Below, piece by piece: positions 58,785 through 64,000 of a stretch of DNA of 64,000 nucleotides (its first letter is position 1; every line of letters starts with the position of its first letter). Made by a program: the position numbers and the translations under genes. The notes beneath the pieces were generated by a model. That model searched no databases, was not told the DNA's origin, and was given only the letters and a program-made list of their open reading frames with translations. The stretch comes from JBOHDX01 sp050700835 (GTDB taxonomy: Bacteria; Actinomycetota; Actinomycetes; Propionibacteriales; Nocardioidaceae). The stretch covers positions 1 through 64,000 of the forward strand of contig JBOHDX010000128.1 of NCBI GenBank assembly GCA_050700835.1. Reading direction: 5' to 3'.

Positions 58785-60430
58785 CCCCGTCGGGGCACCC
58801 GTGGTGGCGGAACGCGATCTGCTACGAGATCTACGTCCGGAGCTTCGCCGACTCCGACGGCGACGGGGTCGGGGACATCCGCGGGGCCACCAGCCGGCTC
58901 GACTACCTTGCCTGCCTCGGCGTCGACGCGATCTGGCTGACGCCGTTCTACCGTTCACCGCAGGCCGACCACGGGTACGACGTGGCGGACTATCGCGACG
59001 TGGACCCGCTGTTCGGAACCCTCGGCGATGTCGACGCTCTGCTGGCGCAGGCGCACCAGCGCGGCCTCAGGGTCATCGTCGACGTGGTGCCGAACCACTC
59101 CTCGGATGCGCACCCGTGGTTCGTGGCGGCGCTGGCCGCCGGGCCGGGCGGTCCCGAGCGCGCGCGCTACATCTTCCGCGACGGTCGCGGTCGCGACGGC
59201 TCCGAGCCACCGAACAACTGGGAGTCCGTCTTCGGCGGTCCGGCGTGGACGCGGGTGCCCGACGGTCAGTGGTACCTCCACCTCTTCGACTCCGCCCAGC
59301 CCGACTTCGACTGGTCCAACCCCGACGTCGGCGACGACTTCGAGACCACCCTTCGGTTCTGGCTCGACCGTGGTGTCGACGGCTTCCGGATCGACGTGGC
59401 GCACGGCATGGTCAAGAGCGAGGGCCTGCCCGACGTCTCCGGGCCGCAGTCCGGCTCTATCGACCAGGCGTTGTCCGACAGTGAGCGGCCGTACTGGGAC
59501 CAGCCAGGTGTCCACGACGTCTACCGTCGGTGGCGCCGGATCCTGGCCGACTATCCCGGTGACCGGATGGCGATCGGGGAGGCGTGGGTGAGCACCGCGG
59601 AGGCGATGGCGCGCTACATCCGTCCCGACGAGCTGCAGCAGACGTTCAACTTCCACTGGCTCGAGGCTGAGTGGTCGGCCAAGGAGTTCCGCCAGGTCGT
59701 GGCGGACACGTTCTCCGCGGTCGACCCGGTGGACGCCTCACCGACCTGGGTGCTCGCCAACCACGATGTGGTCCGCACGGTGACGAGGTACGGCGGCGGT
59801 GCCACCGGACTGGCCCGGGCGAGAGCCGCGATGCTGGCGATGCTCGCGCTGCCCGGGTCGGCATACCTCTACCAGGGTGACGAGCTGGGGCTCGCTCAGG
59901 TCGACGTGCCGGCCGCGGACCGGCGTGACCCGACGTGGCTGCGTGGGGGCGGTGTCGGCCGGGACGGCTGCCGGGTGCCGTTGCCATGGACCGTCGGGCC
60001 GACGCCGTACGGCTTCGGGCCTGACGGCTCGACGCCGTGGCTGCCACAGCCCGTCGGATGGGGTGATCTGTCGGTGGAGGCGCAGGACGCGTCCAGCGGC
60101 TCGACCTTGGGCTGCGTCCGTGCTGCGCTGGCGATGCGCCGCGAGCTGGTGGTGGGGCTCGACGGACGGGTGGAGATGCTCGACCTCGGGGAGGACGTGT
60201 TCGCGTACCATCGCCGCGGCCCCGACGGCTCCCCTGGGCTGGTCTGCGTGCTCAACGCGGGCAGCCAGTCGGTCGACGTGTCCGCGCTCGGTGCCGTGGC
60301 CCTGTCCAGTGGCGACCTGCCCGCTTCGGCCACGGGGGAACGGCGTGCTTCGGCCAAGGCGGACGGGCGCGACAGGGACCCGTTCCGGGGCGTACTCCCG
60401 CCCGACACAGCCGCCTGGCTCCGCCCGTGA
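58781..60430 (+). CDS. GH13 alpha-glucosidase
   Basis: The 549-residue glycoside hydrolase family 13 enzyme has ICYEIYVRSFADSDGDGVGD, the four conserved regions VVPNHSSD, GFRIDVAHG (nucleophile Asp), IGEAWV (acid/base Glu) and LANHDVVR (third Asp). This fits oligo-1,6- or alpha-1,4-glucosidases acting in the cytoplasm. The GTG overlaps the upstream stop (GTGA). A 12-bp-arm palindrome lies 9 nt after its stop. Confidence 0.92.
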   Translation: MTPSGHPWWRNAICYEIYVRSFADSDGDGVGDIRGATSRLDYLACLGVDAIWLTPFYRSPQADHGYDVADYRDVDPLFGTLGDVDALLAQAHQRGLRVIVDVVPNHSSDAHPWFVAALAAGPGGPERARYIFRDGRGRDGSEPPNNWESVFGGPAWTRVPDGQWYLHLFDSAQPDFDWSNPDVGDDFETTLRFWLDRGVDGFRIDVAHGMVKSEGLPDVSGPQSGSIDQALSDSERPYWDQPGVHDVYRRWRRILADYPGDRMAIGEAWVSTAEAMARYIRPDELQQTFNFHWLEAEWSAKEFRQVVADTFSAVDPVDASPTWVLANHDVVRTVTRYGGGATGLARARAAMLAMLALPGSAYLYQGDELGLAQVDVPAADRRDPTWLRGGGVGRDGCRVPLPWTVGPTPYGFGPDGSTPWLPQPVGWGDLSVEAQDASSGSTLGCVRAALAMRRELVVGLDGRVEMLDLGEDVFAYHRRGPDGSPGLVCVLNAGSQSVDVSALGAVALSSGDLPASATGERRASAKADGRDRDPFRGVLPPDTAAWLRP

Positions 60431-60439
60431 CCGGGCCTG

Positions 60440-60467
60440 CGGTTTACCACGAGAACGTGGTAAACCG
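60440..60467. repeat. Palindromic 3'-end hairpin repeat, copy 2 (extended)
   Basis: CGGTTTACCACG-AGAA-CGTGGTAAACCG, perfect 12-bp arms on an AGAA tetraloop, 9 nt after the GH13 stop. Same family as 66-89 and 60506-60529. Likely terminator. Confidence 0.85.
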
Positions 60468-60468
60468 T

Positions 60469-60500
60469 CACTTCACATGGCCTGCACCCCATGTGAAGTG
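60469..60500. terminator. 12-bp hairpin between convergent genes
   Basis: CACTTCACATGG and CCATGTGAAGTG form a perfect 12-bp stem around CCTGCACC. It sits exactly between two copies of the TACCACG repeat, between the convergent GH13 and MFS genes. It probably ends transcription from both sides. Confidence 0.7.
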
Positions 60501-60505
60501 AGCAC

Positions 60506-60529
60506 GTACCACGAGAACGTGGTAAACCG
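60506..60529. repeat. Palindromic 3'-end hairpin repeat, copy 3
   Basis: Identical over 24 bp to the copy at 66-89. It directly abuts the stop codon of the MFS gene, as the other copies follow other genes' ends. Confidence 0.85.
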
Positions 60530-61810
60530 TCACGGCGTGGGTTCGCGGGAGTCGTAGGCCAGGAACCGGCGCTGCGACGCACTGGCAAACCCCACCCCGG
60601 CCACGCAGGCGAGACCACCGATCAGCATCGCCACCCGTTCGCCGGTCACGCTGGCCAGCGAGCCGGCGAGGAAGTCGCCGAGCCGGGGACCACCCGCGAC
60701 CACGATGGTGAACACCCCCTGCAGCCGTCCACGCAGATGGTCCGGCGCCGCGGTCTGCAGCATCGTCGACCGGTAGGCGCCGCTGACCATGTCGGCCGAG
60801 CCCGACGCCGCCAGACACGCCACGCACAACCAGACCATGCCTGGTACGCCGATGGCGCTCACCCCCGCCAGGGCCACCGAGACGCCGTAGGCGCCCACCG
60901 CGAGCGCGATCGCCAAGCCGTGCCGATGCAGGCGCGACACCCACCCGGACATCGAGAAGGCGATCAGCGCCCCGATCGCAGGCGCCCCCTGCAGCAGCCC
61001 CAGTGTGCGAGCGCCGCCAGCGAAGACCGTCAGCGCGAGCGCCGGGAACAACGCCCTCGGCTGGGCGAGCACCATCGCGCACATGTCGAGCACGAACGTC
61101 ATCCGCAGGTTCGGGGCCGACCGCAGGAAGCGCAGCCCCTCGATGACCGGGCGCAGCCCCGGCGCCTTGCCGGTCGCGTTGTCCGGAGGGACCGGGGGCA
61201 GCCGCACGAGTGCGTACAACGCCGCGGTGAACGTCACGGCGTCGACGGCATAAGCCCAACCGACGCCGCGCCACCCGATGATCAGGCCCCCGAGCAGCGG
61301 CCCGACCGTAAAGCCGAGGTTGAACGACGCCATCGTCAGCGCGTTTGCCGCCGGCATCAGCTCCCTCGGCAGCAGCCGGGGCAGGATCGCGGACCTGGCC
61401 GGGTTGTTGACTCCGTAGCACGCCGACTGGCACGCGACGACGGCATAGAGAAGCCCGACGGAGCCGACATGAGCGGACGCCTGGACGACCAGCACCAACG
61501 ACAGCAGCCACAGACCGGTGGACGCGACCAGGGCGACCCGGCGACGGTCGAGCGCGTCGAGCACGGCACCGCCATACAGACCAGCCGCGATCAGTGGGAC
61601 CAGCGAGTACAGCCCGACCAGCCCGACCGCGAACGAGGAGTGACTGAGCCGATAGACCTGGTACGCGATCGTGACCACGGTCATCTGCTGACCGAGCTGC
61701 GAGACGGTCAGGCCGAACCAGAGCCGCCGGAAGTCCCTCGAGTGGCGCAGCGGCCGGACGTCGGTGACGACCCGGGACAGCCGCCGCCGCACCGGTCCGG
61801 GGTCCGCCAC
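60530..61810 (-). CDS. MFS transporter (MFS_3/EntS-like exporter)
   Basis: The 426-residue protein has twelve membrane segments. SRDFRRLWFGLTVSQLGQQM at the start and LLPRELMPAANALTMASFNL near the middle match the MFS_3 exporter group, which includes the enterobactin exporter EntS and many multidrug pumps. The substrate is unknown. GTG start at 61810. It diverges from the RNA element at 61840. Confidence 0.87.
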   Translation of the reverse strand: MADPGPVRRRLSRVVTDVRPLRHSRDFRRLWFGLTVSQLGQQMTVVTIAYQVYRLSHSSFAVGLVGLYSLVPLIAAGLYGGAVLDALDRRRVALVASTGLWLLSLVLVVQASAHVGSVGLLYAVVACQSACYGVNNPARSAILPRLLPRELMPAANALTMASFNLGFTVGPLLGGLIIGWRGVGWAYAVDAVTFTAALYALVRLPPVPPDNATGKAPGLRPVIEGLRFLRSAPNLRMTFVLDMCAMVLAQPRALFPALALTVFAGGARTLGLLQGAPAIGALIAFSMSGWVSRLHRHGLAIALAVGAYGVSVALAGVSAIGVPGMVWLCVACLAASGSADMVSGAYRSTMLQTAAPDHLRGRLQGVFTIVVAGGPRLGDFLAGSLASVTGERVAMLIGGLACVAGVGFASASQRRFLAYDSREPTP

Positions 61811-61839
61811 GGCCGGATCATGCCACGGACAAAAGGTGC

Positions 61840-61868
61840 TTGCCCGACCGGTCGGTCCGACGTAGCGT
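61840..61868 (+). promoter_or_regulatory. Promoter of the stand-alone RNA element
   Basis: TTGCCC, a 17-bp spacer and TAGCGT give a good actinobacterial housekeeping promoter on the plus strand. Transcription would start near 61875, just before the strong ribosome site at 61883. Confidence 0.6.
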
Positions 61869-61900
61869 TTCGCCTACACGGGAAGGAGGTGGTCCGAGGA

Positions 61901-61939
61901 ATGAATGGCTTACGGACATGTGAGGTGGCTGCCAGCTAG
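61901..61939 (+). CDS. 12-codon mini-ORF in the RNA element
   Basis: The ORF reads MNGLRTCEVAAS. AAGGAGGT, a near-perfect anti-SD match, lies 10 nt upstream, and GAGGA directly before the ATG. A second ATG at 61905 in another frame reads MAYGHVRWLPASR and ends at 61946; GAGGA is 4 nt before it. The last codons of both lie in the left arm of the 10-pair stem, so translation would change the fold. Confidence 0.45.
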   Translation: MNGLRTCEVAAS

Positions 61940-62070
61940 CCGCTGACGCCCGGGACCACCGGCCGCAGTCTGCGGCAGCGAATCCCAGGCAGTCACCCGA
62001 CCCGCAGGGTGTCGAGTGGTCCACTCGACTTCGTGGTCTGACGACCACAACCCTGCGGGTCGTCCCGTCC

Positions 62071-62098
62071 CTGGGGGAGATCGGCTGGGGGAGATCGG
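62071..62098. repeat. 14-bp tandem repeat
   Basis: CTGGGGGAGATCGG is repeated exactly twice, between the three-way junction and the terminator of the RNA element. Confidence 0.9.
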
Positions 62099-62170
62099 CA
62101 TCGGGAGGTGGACCCCCACGACGAGGTGCCACCACGGCCGGCATCTGATGCACCGACCCGACGCACAGAT

Positions 62171-62203
62171 CGGCCCGCAGGGTGCGAGTCACCCTGCGGG
62201 CCG
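62171..62203. terminator. 14-bp perfect hairpin terminator
   Basis: CGGCCCGCAGGGTG pairs with CACCCTGCGGGCCG around a 5-nt loop. On the plus strand GACCTGTCCTTTCG follows. It lies between the RNA element and the convergent kelch protein gene and can serve both. Its stem shares CCCGCAGGGT with the closing stem of the three-way junction. Confidence 0.85.
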
Positions 62204-62230
62204 ACCTGTCCTTTCGTCAGCCGTGCTGCG

Positions 62231-64000
62231 CTAGCTGCGCTGCAGCACCCAGTTCACCCTTGTCGTCTTGCCCCGGGTGATCCTGACGGTCTTCACCTGG
62301 GGCTTGAACCCGTCCTTGGCCACGATCACGGTCAACGGGCTGTTGTTGGCGGCCAGCCAGAGGGCGTAGCCCCCACCGGCGTCTGTCTTGAACGTCCAGG
62401 ACGCATGCCTGCCGTCGATCTGGACCGTCGCGCCGGGCAACGGCGCGGAGCCGCCGCCCTGCAGGGCACCCTTGACGAGCCCGGTGATCTTGCCCCATGA
62501 CTTCGGGGGGTTCACCTTCATCGTCACGTCAGTCGCCGGCAACGAGAACGGGGTGTCCGTCTCGTACGTCAGCTGCGCCGTGTAGGTGCCCGGCTGGGTG
62601 ATGTCGGACGAGGCGGCGTTCAGAGTCACCGTGATCGTCTTGCTGGCGCCGGGCGCCAGCGTGACGGTCGTCGGGGACTCCTTGAGCCACTTCACGTCGG
62701 ATGAGCCGCCCTGGCTGAACCCGGGCAGCACCTCCGACGTCGACACCGGCGGCGAGAAGCCTCCCTGTCCGCCACCGACGCGGTAGAACCCGAGGGCTCC
62801 CCCGCCGCGGTAGGTCGACTGGTTGGCGTTCGGCAGCGCCTTCCAAGCATCCGTGCTCGGGTCGTAGGCGTAGCCCTCGTTGGTGATCGCCGCGCTGTTG
62901 TTGACCGCTCCGCCGGAGATCAGCAGGAGGTTGTTCGCGGCCGTGTAGCTGGTGCCCCACTGGTCGGTGGGCTGGTCCGCGATCGCACTCCACGAGTCGC
63001 TTGACGGGTCGTAGACGTACGCGTGGGTGATGGTGCCGGCATCCGTCGTACCGCCGGAGCAGTACAGCTTGGCCCCGATACCGCCACACGCCTCCCAGGA
63101 GACAGCCTCCGGGTAGTTGGCGATCTTCGCCCACGAGTCGGAGCTCGGGTTGTAGACCTGAGCATCCGTCGTACCGCAGGACGATGCCGTGCAGCCACCG
63201 ACGGCGTAGAGCTTGCCGCCGAGCACTGCGGTGCCGGATCCGGCGTACGGCGTGGGCATGGACGCTGCCGTGCTCCAGCTGTCGGACGACGGGTCGTACA
63301 CCTCGGTCTTCGCGTCCGGGTTGCCGTCCCCACCCCAGCCGCCGGCGATGTACCACTTGCCGTTGATGAACCCGTGCGCGGGCGACTCACGCGTGTCGGC
63401 GGCACTGGCCAGCTTGGTCCAGGCACCGGTGCCCGGGTCGAAGCTGTAGGCGCCGGCGCTGTCAGCGTTGCCGTCGTAGCCGAAGGCGCTGTACAGCTTG
63501 CCCCCTGAGTAGTCGGCGGCGTTGTCTTGGATCGTCGTCGGGAAGTCGGCGATCGACGTCCACGTGGAGTCGGACGGCGTCGTCGACCTCGTGGCGGCGA
63601 CCTTGTGGTGCGCGCCCTTGACGAGGGCTCGGTGCATCGTGACCGAGGTCTTGACCCGGTTCAGGACGGCACCGTGCCGGCCAAGGATCTGGAAGGCACC
63701 CGGCTGCTCGTCGACCTTCAGCGAGGCCGGCGCGTTACCGGTGTTGGTGACGTGCAGCGTCGTGCTGGTGTGGCCCTTCCAGGGCAGCGTCTTGCTGATG
63801 CTGCCGGGCCTCACCGCGAGCTCCCCGGCCGCGAGGCCGAAGGGGCGGCGGGTCACGGAGTTGGTGATCACGTTCGCCTGCTCCGTGTCCGACTGGTAGC
63901 CGGACTTGGAGGCGGTGAAATCGTGCTTCCCGGTCAGGCTGGAGAACATCCAGTAGAAGGCGTCCGCGACGTCCGGGTCGTCCGGGGTCGAGGCCGTGAC
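62231..64000 (-). CDS. Large secreted kelch-repeat protein, 3' part (5' end outside window)
   Basis: The frame stays open to the window edge, so this is the C-terminal 589 residues. An ATG at 63949 is internal to a conserved segment, DPDVADAFYWMFSSLTGKHD. After a carboxypeptidase-regulatory-like region (GKHDFTASKSGYQ) and an immunoglobulin-like stretch (TTLHVTNTGNAPASLKV), five kelch motifs follow, each with GGxxY/GG and YDPSSDSW. Then come a second Ig-like part and a C-terminal carboxypeptidase-regulatory domain (PLPGATVQIDGRH). Such tails occur on secreted subtilisin-like peptidases, but the catalytic part is outside the window. No sorting signal is seen at the end. Confidence 0.83.
   Translation of the reverse strand, partial: VTASTPDDPDVADAFYWMFSSLTGKHDFTASKSGYQSDTEQANVITNSVTRRPFGLAAGELAVRPGSISKTLPWKGHTSTTLHVTNTGNAPASLKVDEQPGAFQILGRHGAVLNRVKTSVTMHRALVKGAHHKVAATRSTTPSDSTWTSIADFPTTIQDNAADYSGGKLYSAFGYDGNADSAGAYSFDPGTGAWTKLASAADTRESPAHGFINGKWYIAGGWGGDGNPDAKTEVYDPSSDSWSTAASMPTPYAGSGTAVLGGKLYAVGGCTASSCGTTDAQVYNPSSDSWAKIANYPEAVSWEACGGIGAKLYCSGGTTDAGTITHAYVYDPSSDSWSAIADQPTDQWGTSYTAANNLLLISGGAVNNSAAITNEGYAYDPSTDAWKALPNANQSTYRGGGALGFYRVGGGQGGFSPPVSTSEVLPGFSQGGSSDVKWLKESPTTVTLAPGASKTITVTLNAASSDITQPGTYTAQLTYETDTPFSLPATDVTMKVNPPKSWGKITGLVKGALQGGGSAPLPGATVQIDGRHASWTFKTDAGGGYALWLAANNSPLTVIVAKDGFKPQVKTVRITRGKTTRVNWVLQRS

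Larger units (their letters stand above)
61875..62203 (+). ncRNA. Stand-alone structured RNA candidate with leader-type ORFs
   Basis: About 330 nt lie between a promoter and a 14-bp terminator, with no gene downstream on this strand. Elements in order are a ribosome site AAGGAGGT; two overlapping mini-ORFs; and GGTGGCTGCC (61924-61933) pairing with GGCAGTCACC (61988-61997) in a 10-pair stem that encloses GCCGCA-GTC-TGCGGC. Next is a three-way junction: ACCCGCAGGGT (62000-62010) pairs with ACCCTGCGGGT (62050-62060) around two hairpins. A 14-bp tandem repeat and the terminator close it. No RNA family is recognised. Confidence 0.55.

Noticed and set aside
61811..62230. Leader or riboswitch of the MFS or kelch gene
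   Set aside because: The element's promoter and ribosome site point to the plus strand, while both flanking genes are on the minus strand.

Overview
The window is high-GC DNA from an actinobacterium. Tightly packed genes commonly overlap by ATGA or GTGA, GTG starts are frequent, some genes look leaderless, and the families present (DUF1206, HxlR, PGPGW, IdeR-like DtxR, F420-type oxidoreductases, MEDS/HATPase anti-sigma regulators) are typical of that phylum. I cannot name the genus. There are about 59 protein genes, one tRNA-Arg, one pseudogene, one free-standing structured RNA candidate, and several families of palindromic repeats. No integrase, transposase, phage gene or CRISPR array is visible.

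Left part (1-24 kb): a peptide and methylamine utilisation region. It holds an HDAC-family deacetylase, a P1 aminopeptidase, a CocE/S15 hydrolase, two GbcA/CntA-type Rieske oxygenases with a sarcosine-oxidase-type flavoenzyme and a TetR regulator, a complete five-gene oligopeptide ABC importer, and an S9 prolyl oligopeptidase. A perfect 22-bp palindrome sits in front of the Rieske-SoxA operon. DUF1206, an EEP nuclease/phosphatase, CtaG and an ATP-dependent DNA ligase follow.

Middle (24-34 kb): a seven-gene Mrp/Mbh-type cation/proton antiporter operon that lacks the NuoL-like half of MrpA. Then come DsrE, an HxlR regulator, tRNA-Arg(CCT), secreted proteins, a broken MEDS-HATPase anti-sigma regulator, and a ZIP metal transporter behind a DtxR-type iron box.

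Catabolic island (35.3-44 kb): aerobic CoA-dependent 2-aminobenzoate degradation. The genes are a 2-aminobenzoate-CoA ligase, PaaX-type regulator, RidA-like protein, SDR dehydrogenase, enoyl-CoA hydratase, acyl-CoA dehydrogenase, and the fused monooxygenase/ene-reductase acting on 2-aminobenzoyl-CoA. A divergent promoter with a central inverted repeat controls the last two. Two different tandem pairs of hairpin repeats lie at the edges of this island.

Right part (44-64 kb): exonuclease III, F420/PPOX-type oxidoreductases, a secreted cupredoxin-like protein, a PQQ-type sugar dehydrogenase, SRPBCC and PGPGW proteins, a GGDEF-EAL protein, a cyclopropane synthase-DUF1295 pair, a DUF1800-DUF1501 pair, an IdeR-like regulator, a hot-dog-like protein coupled to a GH13 glucosidase, an MFS exporter, and the 3' part of a large secreted kelch protein.

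The least explained element is at about 61.84-62.20 kb. It has its own promoter, a strong ribosome-binding site, two overlapping 12-13 codon ORFs, a long pairing stem, a perfect three-way-junction fold and a 14-bp terminator hairpin. It feeds no downstream gene because the next gene is convergent.
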